Source of the DNA: Burkholderia lata
GTDB taxonomy: Bacteria > Pseudomonadota > Gammaproteobacteria > Burkholderiales > Burkholderiaceae
DNA length: 64,000 nt
Assembly: GCF_000012945.1 (NCBI RefSeq)
Contig: NC_007510.1
Span: forward strand, 1,302,001 to 1,366,000
Reading direction: 5' to 3'
A program made the translations under genes and the position numbers. Below are positions 1 to 8,743 of the stretch, one piece after another. The notes beneath the pieces are model-generated. The model was given only the letters and a program-made list of their open reading frames with translations, made no database searches and had not been told where the DNA came from. Position 1 is the first letter of the stretch; every line of letters starts with the position of its first letter.

Positions 1-25
1 TCGTCCGGTTCTTCACCTTCATCAT
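1..25 (-). CDS. Start of a leftward gene cut by the window edge (possible TonB-dependent receptor)
   Basis: Only the first eight codons are visible (Met-Met-Lys-Val-Lys-Asn-Arg-Thr), preceded on the minus strand by a strong AGGAGGAG ribosome binding site. A basic start like this suits the n-region of a signal peptide, but there is too little sequence to identify a family. The gene is divergent from the histidine kinase gene and shares with it the palindromic site at 121-142, the same site found before the tonB operon. By inference it could be the outer-membrane receptor that the neighbouring TonB-ExbB-ExbD set would serve. The existence of the start is well supported by the ribosome binding site; the function is a guess. 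Confidence 0.5.
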
Positions 26-120
26 TGTCTCCTCCTGATTGTGCGATCGACTGAACGCGATGCCGTGTAGCGCAACTCAGGGGGAACGGTAAGTGCCGGT
101 TATTTCTGGTTCATGTGGCG

Positions 121-142
121 TTTGTATCGTCGGTGATACAAA
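121..142. promoter_or_regulatory. Palindromic operator, copy 1 (receptor?/kinase divergent region)
   Basis: The site is TTTGTATC, six bases, GATACAAA, a perfect inverted repeat. It lies between the partial leftward gene and the histidine kinase gene. The flank ATTTCTGGTTCAT is also shared with the copy at 9456-9477, at the same distance and in the same orientation, so the conserved element is about 40 bp. By inference it is the binding site of the OmpR-type regulator encoded at 9757-10467. The remainder of 26-287 shows no gene. Confidence 0.65.
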
Positions 143-287
143 CGATCGGTGAGGGTGAAGGGCGGCCACGCGGGCAGACGAGATGGACGCGGGCCGCAGA
201 CATGTTTCGGGTTTGCAATAAACGGCTCACATAGCTCCTACATTCGCGGGCGATAATCGCAGCCATTGTTCGCTGTCGGCCAGAACC

Positions 288-1280
288 ATGCACAAACCCC
301 GCTTCGATTCGGCTTTCTATCGCCTGTTCTTCGTGATGATCTCGATCATCCTCGTGATGCAGATCAGTGCCGGCCTGCTGCTCTACAAGCTCTACAGTTC
401 CGAGCCCTTCAAACCGCCGCCCGGGATGAGCGCAGCGTTGCAGTGGGCCGCCGCGGTGATGATCCAGGTGATGCCGGCACTGATCTCGTCCTGGATCGGC
501 GCGCGCATGCTGGCCGCCCCGTTCCGCACGCTGGCCGTCGGGGCCGCTGAACTGTCGAGGAATATCGATGCGCCGCCCATCAAGGAAATCGGCCCTGTCG
601 AGGCGCGTCAGGCCGCCAGCGTGTTCAACACGATGCAGGCGTCGCTGCGGCGGCAAATGAGTGAGCGCAACCGTTTTCTCGCCGCCGTATCGCACGATCT
701 GCGCACGCCGCTGACGCGCATGAAGCTGCGCCTTCGATCCGCTCAGGATGTCGAATTGAGTGAACGGCTCAGAGACGATATCGACGAGATGACGCAGCTT
801 CTGGAGGCCACGCTGTCGTTCCTGCGCAATGAAGAGGTGGTCGAGGAATTCAGTCCGGTCGATATCAATGCACTGGTGGATGCCATCGCGGAAGACGCGG
901 CCGAACACGGTCAGAAGGTGACGATCAGCGGCGAGGTGCCGCCGATCTCGGCGCAACCTCTCGGCCTCAAACGCTGCCTGACGAACCTGGTTGCCAACGC
1001 GATTCGATACGGTGAAGACGCACACATCCGCCTGATCGATGCGCCGTCGTGTGTGCGGATCCAGATTGCCGATCACGGTCCGGGCATCCCGGAGGCGCAA
1101 CTGGAGCGGGCGCTGGAGCCGTTCTACCGGGTGGAAAGTTCTCGCAACAGGAACACGGGCGGGACGGGCCTTGGCCTTGCCATTGCGAACGACGTCGTGA
1201 AGCGTCACGGTGGGGAGCTGGTGTTGCGCAACGGTCCGGAAGGCGGGCTGGTGGCGCAGGTCACGTTACCGCGTCGATAG
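288..1280 (+). CDS. Sensor histidine kinase, EnvZ-like, short periplasmic loop
   Basis: This is a membrane histidine kinase of 330 residues. Two hydrophobic segments at about 12-33 and 51-72 enclose a periplasmic loop of fewer than 20 residues, so it has no real extracellular sensor domain. A HAMP-like segment leads to the phosphorylation motif SHDLRTPLTR with His136, then the ATPase domain with NLVANAIRYG (N box), DHGPGIP (G1) and GGTGLGLAIA (G2). The layout is that of the EnvZ/RstB type. No response regulator is adjacent. The only one in the neighbourhood is at 9757-10467, on the far side of the transport and peptidase operon, and the shared palindrome before both genes makes it the likely partner. 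ATG at 288 is the first good start. Confidence 0.9.
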   Translation: MHKPRFDSAFYRLFFVMISIILVMQISAGLLLYKLYSSEPFKPPPGMSAALQWAAAVMIQVMPALISSWIGARMLAAPFRTLAVGAAELSRNIDAPPIKEIGPVEARQAASVFNTMQASLRRQMSERNRFLAAVSHDLRTPLTRMKLRLRSAQDVELSERLRDDIDEMTQLLEATLSFLRNEEVVEEFSPVDINALVDAIAEDAAEHGQKVTISGEVPPISAQPLGLKRCLTNLVANAIRYGEDAHIRLIDAPSCVRIQIADHGPGIPEAQLERALEPFYRVESSRNRNTGGTGLGLAIANDVVKRHGGELVLRNGPEGGLVAQVTLPRR

Positions 1281-1312
1281 GGTGATGGGCTCGGAGCGAT
1301 CGTTTGCACTGC

Positions 1313-1334
1313 TCTGTTTCACGCTTGATACAGA
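1313..1334. promoter_or_regulatory. Palindromic operator, copy 3 (before the M81 peptidase gene)
   Basis: The site is TCTGTTTC, six bases, GATACAGA. It is an imperfect version of the palindromes at 121-142 and 9456-9477, with the same six-base spacer and one mismatch between its own arms. It ends 73 bases before the ATG of the M81 gene; the tonB site is the same distance from the tonB start. The equal distance supports a shared activator or repressor. Confidence 0.55.
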
Positions 1335-1407
1335 TTGCTCACAAAGCGGAAACAGCGCGTGCTTATAGTCGTTTCACACCCCTCAACCCTATTCGGCAGA
1401 CCTCGTC

Positions 1408-2874
1408 ATGAAAATATTCACGGCTCAGCTTTCGACGGAAACCAATACCTTTGCCCCGTGCCCGACCGGATGGGGCGGCTTCGAAGAGTTCACGATTTTT
1501 CATGGCGACGCGAGTGTGCGCGAGCCCGACGGCGTGGGGCACGTGCTCGCGGAAGTGCGGCGCCTCGCGGAGGGTGACGGTCACGAGATCGTCGAAGGCC
1601 TGTGTGCCGAAGCCCAGCCGTCCGGCCGCACGATTCGTGCGGTCTACGAGTTCCTGAGGGACGAGATCCTCGATGGCGTCAAGGCCGCATTGCCGCTGGA
1701 TGCCGTGATTCTGCTGCTGCACGGCGCGATGGTGGCTGAGGGTTACGACGATTGCGAAGGCGATCTGCTCGCCGGCGTTCGCGCCATTGTCGGCCCCGAC
1801 GTTCCGATCTCGGTCACGCTCGACCCGCACTGCCATTTCACGCAATTGATGAAGGCGTCGGCCGATGTCCTGATCGCTTACAAGGAGTATCCGCATGTCG
1901 ACGCCGTCGATCGGGCACGCGACGCCTATCGGCTGACGCTCGATATGGCTGCCGGACGCATCCGCCCGACGACCGGCGTGTTCGACTGCCGGATGGTCGG
2001 TGCGTGGCACACCACCAGCGAACCGATGGCGGGGTTCGTCCGGCGCATGCAGTCGTTCGAGGGGCGCGACGGCGTGCTGTCGGTGTCGCTCGGCCACGGG
2101 TTCCCGTGGGGCGACGTGCCGGAAGCCGGCGCGAAACTCTGGGTGGTGACGGACAGCGATCCCGCCAAGGCCGACGCGCTGGCGGCGCAACTGGCACGCG
2201 AGTTCTGGGATCTGCGCGACGCGACACGCCCTGCATGGCTCGATATCGATGCGGGTCTGGATCGTGCGCTGGCGGTCGAGGGTGGCCCGGTCGTCCTGGC
2301 GGATGTCGCGGACAATCCTGGCGGCGGCGCGCCGTGCGACAGCACGTTCATTTTGCGTCGCGTGGTCGAGCGACGGATTGCCAATGTGGCGATCGGGTGC
2401 TTCTGGGATCTCGGTGCGATCCAGATCTGCAAGGATGCGGGTGTCGGGGCTACGCTGGATCTGCGCATCGGCGGCAAGTGCAGTGTGTACTCGGGAGAAC
2501 CGGTGGACCTGCGCGTCACCGTGCGCAACGTGGTCGAGCGGCATACGCAAAGCATCATGGGTCTCGAGCAACCGCTTGGCCGGGCCGTGTGGGTGGAAGC
2601 GGACAACGGGCTCGACATCGCGCTGATATCCGTTCGCACCCAGGTGCTTGGCGTGGACGTGTTTACCGGGCTTGGGATCGACTTCACCGGCAAGAAGCTG
2701 GTGGTCGTGAAATCGACGCAGCATTTTCAGACCGAATTCGCACCGCGTTCGAAGGCCGTCTTTCATGTCGCCGCACCCGGTGCGCTCACGATGAACTTTG
2801 CCGAACTGGATTATCGTCATCGTGACCTCAACTACTGGCCGCGCGTGTCGAATCCGTTTGCGTCTTCGAGGTGA
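1408..2874 (+). CDS. M81-family metallopeptidase, MlrC-like
   Basis: The 488-residue product matches the M81 (microcystinase C) family from its first residues (KIFTAQLSTETNTFAP) to its end. The segment LDPHCHFT gives Asp139 and His141, and KEYPHVD gives His163. The spacings of 2 and 22 residues match the zinc-ligand pattern I recall for MlrC. MlrC removes the last residues from linearised microcystin; most family members have unknown peptide or amide substrates. The gene is alone on the plus strand, directly after the kinase gene, has its own copy of the palindromic operator, and converges on the serine hydrolase gene with a hairpin between them. Co-localisation with an MlrB/D-aminopeptidase-type hydrolase and an MFS carrier suggests stepwise degradation of an imported peptide. 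The true substrate cannot be told from sequence. Confidence 0.85.
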   Translation: MKIFTAQLSTETNTFAPCPTGWGGFEEFTIFHGDASVREPDGVGHVLAEVRRLAEGDGHEIVEGLCAEAQPSGRTIRAVYEFLRDEILDGVKAALPLDAVILLLHGAMVAEGYDDCEGDLLAGVRAIVGPDVPISVTLDPHCHFTQLMKASADVLIAYKEYPHVDAVDRARDAYRLTLDMAAGRIRPTTGVFDCRMVGAWHTTSEPMAGFVRRMQSFEGRDGVLSVSLGHGFPWGDVPEAGAKLWVVTDSDPAKADALAAQLAREFWDLRDATRPAWLDIDAGLDRALAVEGGPVVLADVADNPGGGAPCDSTFILRRVVERRIANVAIGCFWDLGAIQICKDAGVGATLDLRIGGKCSVYSGEPVDLRVTVRNVVERHTQSIMGLEQPLGRAVWVEADNGLDIALISVRTQVLGVDVFTGLGIDFTGKKLVVVKSTQHFQTEFAPRSKAVFHVAAPGALTMNFAELDYRHRDLNYWPRVSNPFASSR

Positions 2875-2880
2875 ATACGT

Positions 2881-2902
2881 GCCGGCGTCATCCGACGCCG
2901 GC
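2881..2902. terminator. Bidirectional hairpin in a convergent gap
   Basis: GCCGGCGTC and GACGCCGGC form a perfect nine-base-pair stem around the loop ATCC. The hairpin fills most of the 33-base gap between the convergent M81 gene and serine hydrolase gene. There is no T tract on either side, so it may act as a transcription barrier rather than a classic rho-independent terminator. Confidence 0.55.
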
Positions 2903-2907
2903 CAGCG

Positions 2908-4569
2908 TCAGGCGTTGGCATGCACCCGTGTGAACGCCAGATGCCGGGTACGCGCGGTATCGACGCGAAAGCCGGTGATGTCGTTGCGCGTTGCGTCGCG
3001 CGTCAACGCAAGGATCCCGGTCGTGATGTTCACTGGATCGATCGGCACCAGTTCGAAAGCATCGTGGGCCAGCGGCGTGAGGCGGTAGTCGCAATGGCCC
3101 ACCGCACCGTGCAGGCGAAGCACGAGCGCTTCGTTGTCGAGCCGAATGGTCGCGTGGGCATCGGCGTCGTGGCTGGCGAATGTGCCGGACATCGCGGCGG
3201 CGAGATGGGGTGTCATCGCGGGTGCTTCGCCGACGCGTTCGAACGTGTCGACATGGCCGCAATGCACGATGCGCAGGCTGGAGAGATCGTCCGGCGTGCA
3301 AGACGATCCCCACCGCAGCGCCAACAAACCGTCGCCGCTCGCTTCGAGCTCGACGTCATTCAGATCATCCGCGCTGTCGTAGAGCGTCATCGAGCGTCTG
3401 GGGCAAAGGGGGCCAGCCAACACCAGCGCACCGTCGTGATCTTCCAGCGCATACACGGCGCCGGTGCCGGGCGACCGGTACCGGCCTAGGCGCGCCGCAT
3501 GATCGGCGGCGCGCGCCGCGGCAGGCGGGCCATCGCCACGCAGCTCGCCCGCCAGTACGATGTCGACCACACGCCTCGACAGTTCTAACGGTGCGTCGAG
3601 CGCGCCGTTGCTGAGCAATACGACGTCAAGCCCGTGCGGAATCGACACCAGCATCTGGCAAGTCCCGCCGACGACGCCACCGGAATGCTGGATCAGTTCG
3701 ACGCCGCGATAGCTGCCCTGCGTGAGACCGAGCGAGTACTGGCTGCGCAGACCGCTGGAGAATACGGGCAACGCCAGCATCTGGCGCCAGGTGTCGGCGT
3801 TGCCGACGATCTTGTTGCTGCATCGCAGGTGCGCGGTCCATCGCAGCATGTCGTCGACGGTCGAGACGATCGAGCCTTCGCCCAACAGTTCCCACGTCGG
3901 AAAGATCCCGCGCCGGTATTCGCCCGTGGTGTCAGGAATATGCATCGTCGCGATGCCGCGCTCGATCGTCATGTCGTTGCGTACGCACGCGGTGTCGTGC
4001 ATGCGCAGGGGAGCGAAGATACGGGTTGCGAGCAATGCTTCGAACGGCATCCCGCTCGCACTTTCGACGGCGAGCGACAGCAGGTGATAGCCGCCGTTCG
4101 AATACATCATGCGTTCGCCCGGCGGAAAATTTTCGTCGCGTTGACGTTGCTGCGCGGCCAGGAACGCGCCAGGCGGTGACATCGCGAGCCCCTGCGTCAG
4201 TAGCGCAAGGTCCAGCGCGCATCGCTGCCCGCCGCGATGCGACATCAGCTGCCGCAGCGTCGGTCGGCCCGCGGCCGGCGGGAGTTCCGGCAGATACGTG
4301 CCGATGGGGGCGTCGGCGTCGAGCGCGCCGTGCTCGCACAGGAGCAGCACGGCGAGGCAAGTGACATGCTTGCTGACCGAGCCGATGCGCATGCGGGTGG
4401 CCGGCGTGTTGGCGATGCCGTGTTCGAGGCTGGCCATGCCGAAACCGCGCCGATACAGCAGCTGGCCGTGATGGACGATGCCGGCGATCAATCCGGGGGC
4501 ATCGGCGTGGTGATAACGCGCGAACAGCGCGTCGAGCTGCGTCGTCGTGGCGGATGAGTCGAATGTCAT
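2908..4569 (-). CDS. SxxK serine hydrolase, D-aminopeptidase (DAP)/MlrB-like
   Basis: The product has 553 residues and is cytoplasmic, with no signal peptide. It is a penicillin-binding-fold hydrolase: SVSK gives Ser64 and Lys67, YSN gives Tyr156, and HSG gives His295. The spacing is close to that I recall for Ochrobactrum D-aminopeptidase (S62/K65, Y153, H287). That enzyme also has a long C-terminal part of two beta-barrel domains, which the 200 or so residues here after position 350 could match. MlrB of microcystin degraders is a similar size and type. A D-aminopeptidase fits its neighbour, a dipeptide epimerase. It is the last gene of the tonB operon, nine bases after the epimerase gene. 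An esterase or beta-lactamase-like function cannot be excluded. Confidence 0.8.
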   Translation of the reverse strand: MTFDSSATTTQLDALFARYHHADAPGLIAGIVHHGQLLYRRGFGMASLEHGIANTPATRMRIGSVSKHVTCLAVLLLCEHGALDADAPIGTYLPELPPAAGRPTLRQLMSHRGGQRCALDLALLTQGLAMSPPGAFLAAQQRQRDENFPPGERMMYSNGGYHLLSLAVESASGMPFEALLATRIFAPLRMHDTACVRNDMTIERGIATMHIPDTTGEYRRGIFPTWELLGEGSIVSTVDDMLRWTAHLRCSNKIVGNADTWRQMLALPVFSSGLRSQYSLGLTQGSYRGVELIQHSGGVVGGTCQMLVSIPHGLDVVLLSNGALDAPLELSRRVVDIVLAGELRGDGPPAAARAADHAARLGRYRSPGTGAVYALEDHDGALVLAGPLCPRRSMTLYDSADDLNDVELEASGDGLLALRWGSSCTPDDLSSLRIVHCGHVDTFERVGEAPAMTPHLAAAMSGTFASHDADAHATIRLDNEALVLRLHGAVGHCDYRLTPLAHDAFELVPIDPVNITTGILALTRDATRNDITGFRVDTARTRHLAFTRVHANA

Positions 4570-4578
4570 GTCGATAAC

Positions 4579-5628
4579 TCAGCGAGAGAAGGCAGGGAAG
4601 CCCGCGTGGTCCCAGAGGTCGGGCGGGCAGTGCAGCAGGCCGTCGATGTAGGCGACGCCCGGCTCACGATCGCGTGCTAGGAAGATCGGTCCGTCGAGAT
4701 CGACGTGATCGCACTGTTGCCCGAGCAGAAACGCGGGAGCGATCGCCAGCGAGGTGCCTGCCATGCAACCGACCATCACGGACAAGCCGGCTTCGCGTAC
4801 ACGGGTGGCAAGATCGAACGCGCGCGTCAGGCCACCGCATTTGTCGAGCTTGAGATTGACGATGTCGTAGCGGCGCGTGACGGCGGGCAGATCGCCGAGA
4901 TCCTGAAACGATTCGTCGGCCGCGAGCGGGATCGGACAGTCGATATGTTCGAGACAGGCATCCGCACCGATCGCAAACGGCTGTTCGAGCATGCAGACAT
5001 CGAGCTGTTGCAGCACGGGGAGCATCGCGTCGAAGTGCGCGCGTGACCAGCCCTGATTCGCGTCGACAGAGAGTGGTATTTCCGGGCATACCTCGCGGAT
5101 TTCGAAGAGGCGTGCGGCGTCGGCGGCGCTGCCGTCCAGCTTGACCTTCAGCGCCCTGGCGTGGGGCAGTCTTCGTGCGGCCCCGGCCATTGCGTTCGGC
5201 GTACCCACGCCGATCGTCATCGTGGTCCGCAACGGGCGCGGCTCGGAGAGGCCCGCGATGTGCCAGACGGGCATGGCCTGCTGTCGTGATTCGAGTGCCC
5301 ACAACGCCGCATCGACCGCATTGCGCGCGCCGCCGGGTGGCAATACGTCGAGCAACTGCGCGCGCGTGACCCCCGCTTCTATCGATGGTCGGGCGCGGTC
5401 GATTTGCGCGACGATGGATTCGGGTGTCTCACCCAGGTAGAAGACCCCGGATGCTTCGCCGTTGCCGGCGTGGTGCCCGTCGTCGACGGTCACGCACACG
5501 AGGCGAGCGGCGTCGATGACGTGGCCGGTGATATGGAACGGAGCGGCCAACGGCCAGCGTTCGATACGCAGCGAGAGTGAGAGCGTGCGGGGTGACATGG
5601 AAGAGTGAGGAAGAAGGGAATTACGCAT
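4579..5628 (-). CDS. Dipeptide epimerase-like enolase superfamily enzyme
   Basis: This belongs to the mandelate racemase/muconate cycloisomerase branch of the enolase superfamily. ALKVKLDG carries the KxK catalytic pair, and DANQGW, LEQPF and AADES carry the three metal ligands. NLKLDKCGG carries the second catalytic lysine. This set is typical of L-Ala-D/L-Glu epimerases and related dipeptide epimerases, which interconvert the second residue of a dipeptide. The ATG at 5628 overlaps the end of the MFS gene by eight bases and would couple translation. An alternative ATG at 5598 (339 residues) fits the usual N-terminus better; neither has a clear ribosome binding site. Next to a D-aminopeptidase-like hydrolase, a role in converting D-containing dipeptides to usable L-forms is likely. 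Confidence 0.8.
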   Translation of the reverse strand: MRNSLLPHSSMSPRTLSLSLRIERWPLAAPFHITGHVIDAARLVCVTVDDGHHAGNGEASGVFYLGETPESIVAQIDRARPSIEAGVTRAQLLDVLPPGGARNAVDAALWALESRQQAMPVWHIAGLSEPRPLRTTMTIGVGTPNAMAGAARRLPHARALKVKLDGSAADAARLFEIREVCPEIPLSVDANQGWSRAHFDAMLPVLQQLDVCMLEQPFAIGADACLEHIDCPIPLAADESFQDLGDLPAVTRRYDIVNLKLDKCGGLTRAFDLATRVREAGLSVMVGCMAGTSLAIAPAFLLGQQCDHVDLDGPIFLARDREPGVAYIDGLLHCPPDLWDHAGFPAFSR

Positions 5629-6982
5629 AGCGTTCGATTGCCTCGCGGACACCACGGCCCGCCGCGCGCATCAGCAGGCAGGCGGCAAAGAAGCCGAACG
5701 CCGCCACGCAGACGATCGACCACAGCAAGCCCTCGCTGAACGCGTGCAGGCGATCCGACATGAAGCCGATGAACACGGGGCTGCCGGACTGCACGACGAT
5801 CGACGTCAGCGCGCCGATCGCCGCCACGCGCGAGCGCAGGTGGGCAGGGCAGATGTTCTGCATGATGGTGGGAAACAGCACCATGCCTGCGACCATGCAG
5901 GCGAGCTGGGCGCCGAAGAGCGCGTAGACGGGCGTCAGCGAGCCCACTGCCAGATAGAGGAACGACAGCCCTCCGGCGACCAGCGCGCCGCATTCACAGA
6001 CGCGCAGCGGCGCGAGCACGCCGAAGCGCGCTCGCATGCGGCCGGCCACGAGTCCGCTGAGCACGCAACCCGCGATACCACCGGCCATCGCTGCCACACC
6101 CATGCCGCCGCCGGCTTCGGCCGGCGTCGCGCCGAAGGTTCGCACCGCCACGACCGGCATCCATGTCGCGACACCGCCGAACGACAGATTGACCAGTCCG
6201 ATGGCACCGAAGAACTTGAGCATCATGATGGCTTCGCGCCGGAAGTAGACCGGTGCGGACGGCAGCGGCGCGGCAGTCCGGTGACGCGCGGCGGACGCGT
6301 TCGTGTCGCGGTGCTTGCCGGGTCGAATGAGTAGAACCAGTACGGCCAGCACGGGGGCCGGCAGGGCAACGGCAAAAAACGCGAGCCGCCACGGCGCGAG
6401 ATCGGCAAGTCCGGCGGGCAACGCACCGTGCACGGCCGCGATGCCCTGCATCAGTGCGCCGCCGAGCGCCATTCCCGCCCCTGCGCCCAGCAGGTTGGCG
6501 AGCGCGAAGATCGCATTGGCGAGCACGCGCTGGCGCGCGGGGAAGAGGTCGGGAATCAGGCCGTAGATCACCGGCACCAGCCCGGCTTCGCCGATCCCCA
6601 GCCCGACGGTGGCGATGAACAATTGCCAGAAGTGGGTGGTTACGCCGCAGATCGCGGTGGCAGCGCTCCACACGAGGACACACGCGACCAGCACCACACG
6701 GCGATCCACGCGATCGGCGACCCAGCCGATCGGCAACGAGGCCACGCCCGCGAATAGCGCGATGCCTGCGCCTTGCATCAGGCCGATCTGCGTGTCGGTC
6801 AGCCCGAAATCGTGGCGGATGGGCTCGGTCAGCAGGATCAGCATCTGACGGTCGACGAAGGCGAAGAACGCCACGATCACGAGAATCGCGAGACCGAACC
6901 ACGCGAGTGGTCCGGCGGGTGATTCCGATGGCGGGCTTTGTGCCGCCACGGGGGCGAGCACGTCGGGGTTGGAGTCGAACAT
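5621..6982 (-). CDS. MFS transporter (MlrD-like position)
   Basis: The 453-residue protein has twelve predicted membrane helices. The first-half loop motif GWVADRVDRRVVL between helices 2 and 3 is the MFS A motif. The N-terminus is about 25 cytoplasmic residues rich in Ser and Pro. It lies within the seven-gene operon between exbD and the epimerase gene. By analogy with mlrD in microcystin-degradation clusters, and with AmpG-like carriers in murein recycling, it would move a peptide or its products across the inner membrane after TonB-dependent entry into the periplasm. The direction of transport is not shown by the sequence. Confidence 0.85.
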   Translation of the reverse strand: MFDSNPDVLAPVAAQSPPSESPAGPLAWFGLAILVIVAFFAFVDRQMLILLTEPIRHDFGLTDTQIGLMQGAGIALFAGVASLPIGWVADRVDRRVVLVACVLVWSAATAICGVTTHFWQLFIATVGLGIGEAGLVPVIYGLIPDLFPARQRVLANAIFALANLLGAGAGMALGGALMQGIAAVHGALPAGLADLAPWRLAFFAVALPAPVLAVLVLLIRPGKHRDTNASAARHRTAAPLPSAPVYFRREAIMMLKFFGAIGLVNLSFGGVATWMPVVAVRTFGATPAEAGGGMGVAAMAGGIAGCVLSGLVAGRMRARFGVLAPLRVCECGALVAGGLSFLYLAVGSLTPVYALFGAQLACMVAGMVLFPTIMQNICPAHLRSRVAAIGALTSIVVQSGSPVFIGFMSDRLHAFSEGLLWSIVCVAAFGFFAACLLMRAAGRGVREAIERYA

Positions 6983-7006
6983 GAGGGCTCCGTGATGAGA
7001 AGGCGG

Positions 7007-7435
7007 TTACTGCATGAACTGCTCGTTGCCCACGAGCCCGATGCGGTTCGCGCCGAGCCGCTGCGCGGACGCCATGACCATCGCGACGGCGCGGTAAGGC
7101 GCCGCCTTGTCGGGCCGCAAATGCAGTTCCGTCGGCGCGGGGTTGACGGCGACGTCGTGCAAGCGCGTTTCCAGTTGCTCGCGCGAACCCAGCGTCTCGC
7201 CATTCCACGCGATGGTGCCGTCGGCCGCGATATCGATCTGCACCACCGGCGGTGCCTGCGGTTGCGACGGCGGCGCGCCGGTCGGCATGTCCAGCTTCAC
7301 CGCGTTCGTCTGGATGGGAATGGTGAGGATCAGCATGATGAGCAGGACCAGCATCACGTCGATGAGCGGTGTGGTGTTGATCTCGATCATCACGTCGGGT
7401 TCGTCGGCGTTGCCGGTGGGCATCGTCATGGCCAT
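7007..7435 (-). CDS. exbD: ExbD-family proton-channel subunit (second copy)
   Basis: The 142-residue protein has one membrane helix at about 24-44 preceded by INTTPLIDVMLVLL. That segment holds the conserved membrane aspartate through which ExbD/TolR proteins use the proton gradient. A Pro-rich linker (residues 51-65) and a periplasmic domain follow. ATG at 7435 is preceded by AAGGAGACC. It lies 28 bases after the first exbD gene. Two ExbD proteins beside one ExbB is an arrangement known from Xanthomonas, where the second ExbD is needed only for some substrates. The two copies here differ clearly in their periplasmic domains. Confidence 0.88.
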   Translation of the reverse strand: MAMTMPTGNADEPDVMIEINTTPLIDVMLVLLIMLILTIPIQTNAVKLDMPTGAPPSQPQAPPVVQIDIAADGTIAWNGETLGSREQLETRLHDVAVNPAPTELHLRPDKAAPYRAVAMVMASAQRLGANRIGLVGNEQFMQ

Positions 7436-7463
7436 CTCGGGTCTCCTTGTCGGTGTGGACGAA

Positions 7464-7895
7464 TCATTGGCGCGGCGGCGGTTCGGTGATGAAGTCGACC
7501 TTGACGATGCCCGCCCGCTGGCAGGCAAACACGACCCGGCCGATCGCGGCGTAGTGCGCGTCGAGATCGCCGCGGATATGGACTTCCGGTTGCGGCGATT
7601 GCACGGCCACCGCCTTGAGTTTCTCGACGAGCGTGGCCGCGTCCGGTACGCGCCGTTCGTCCCAGAACACGTCGCCTTCTTTCGTCACGGCGAGAATCAC
7701 GTTCTGCGGGGTCGTTTGCAGCGGCTGCACGGCTTCCTTGGGCAGCGTGACCGGCACGGTGTGCGAGACCACCGGAATCGTGATGAGGAAGATGATCAGC
7801 AGCACCAGCATCACGTCGACCAGTGGCGTCGTGTTGATGGACGACATGGTCTCGTCGTGCTCGGCGCCCTCGCGCGGGCCTACGGTCATGGCCAT
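7464..7895 (-). CDS. exbD: ExbD-family proton-channel subunit (first copy)
   Basis: The 143-residue protein has the ExbD signature INTTPLVDVMLVLLIIF with the membrane aspartate, a single N-terminal helix at about 19-40 and a periplasmic domain ending ITEPPPRQ. It begins three bases after the exbB stop codon, so the two are surely co-translated. It would form the ExbB-ExbD motor that energises TonB. Its sequence is closer to that of ordinary ExbD proteins than the second copy downstream. Confidence 0.9.
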   Translation of the reverse strand: MAMTVGPREGAEHDETMSSINTTPLVDVMLVLLIIFLITIPVVSHTVPVTLPKEAVQPLQTTPQNVILAVTKEGDVFWDERRVPDAATLVEKLKAVAVQSPQPEVHIRGDLDAHYAAIGRVVFACQRAGIVKVDFITEPPPRQ

Positions 7896-7898
7896 GGC

Positions 7899-8687
7899 TT
7901 ACCCCACGCGGGTGAGGGCGGCGGCCTTGGTCGCGGCGGCGGCGGCGGCCGTGGTCGTGCCGGTCAGGAGGACGATGTGCAATTCCGTCGAAAACCCGCG
8001 CACGCGCTCCATCACCGCCTTGTTGCGGCGCACGAGCCAGTTGTAGCCGAGCACGGCGGGCACCGCGACGGCCAGGCCGATCGCGGTCATGATCAGCGCT
8101 TCGCCGACCGGCCCCGCGACCTTGTCGATGGAGGCCTGGCCCGCGATGCCGATCGCAGTCAGCGCGTGATAGATGCCCCACACCGTGCCGAACAGTCCGA
8201 TGAACGGCGCGGTCGAGCCGACGGTGCCGAGAAACGCGAGGCCGTCCTGCAGGCGGCTCGAGACGGACGTGGTCGCCCGCTCGATGGCCGCCGCGACCCA
8301 CTGGTTGAGGTCGACCTGTTCGACCAGCGCGCCTTCGTGATGGTCGAATGCCGCGAGACCTGTTTCGGCGATGAAGCGGAACGGGCTGCCGGTGTCCAGT
8401 TTCTTCGTGCCTTCGCTGAGACTGCCCGCTTTCCAGAAACCCGTTTCCGCTGCCTTCGCGCGGCGCAGGACACGCGCTTGCTCGAGCAGTTTCGCGACGA
8501 TGATGTACCAGCTGCCCATCGACATGACGACCAGGATGAGCAGCGTGCCTCGTGCGATGAAATCCCCGCCTTTCCAGAGCGCGTCGAGGCCGTAGGGATT
8601 CGTCACCGTATCGGTGGCGGCGTGGGCGGCGCTGGCCGCGAGGAACAGTGCCGTCACCAGGGCGGCCTTGCGGGTACGGTTGATCAT
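7899..8687 (-). CDS. exbB: ExbB-family proton-channel protein
   Basis: The 262-residue protein starts with a cleavable-looking or anchor N-terminus (ending SAAHAA), then a helix at about 44-64, a long cytoplasmic part, and two helices around 145-170 and 190-215. The segments GTVGSTAPFIGLFGTVWGI and GEALIMTAIGLAVAVPAV are the MotA/TolQ/ExbB signature. ATG at 8687 follows CAGGAGACG. It lies 56 bases after tonB. With the two ExbD proteins it would convert the proton gradient into TonB movement at the inner membrane. Confidence 0.92.
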   Translation of the reverse strand: MINRTRKAALVTALFLAASAAHAATDTVTNPYGLDALWKGGDFIARGTLLILVVMSMGSWYIIVAKLLEQARVLRRAKAAETGFWKAGSLSEGTKKLDTGSPFRFIAETGLAAFDHHEGALVEQVDLNQWVAAAIERATTSVSSRLQDGLAFLGTVGSTAPFIGLFGTVWGIYHALTAIGIAGQASIDKVAGPVGEALIMTAIGLAVAVPAVLGYNWLVRRNKAVMERVRGFSTELHIVLLTGTTTAAAAAATKAAALTRVG

Positions 8688-8743
8688 GAACGTCTCCTGA
8701 AATGCGTTGGCAAGTAGAAAGGGAACGGCTGTCGAGCGCAGCC

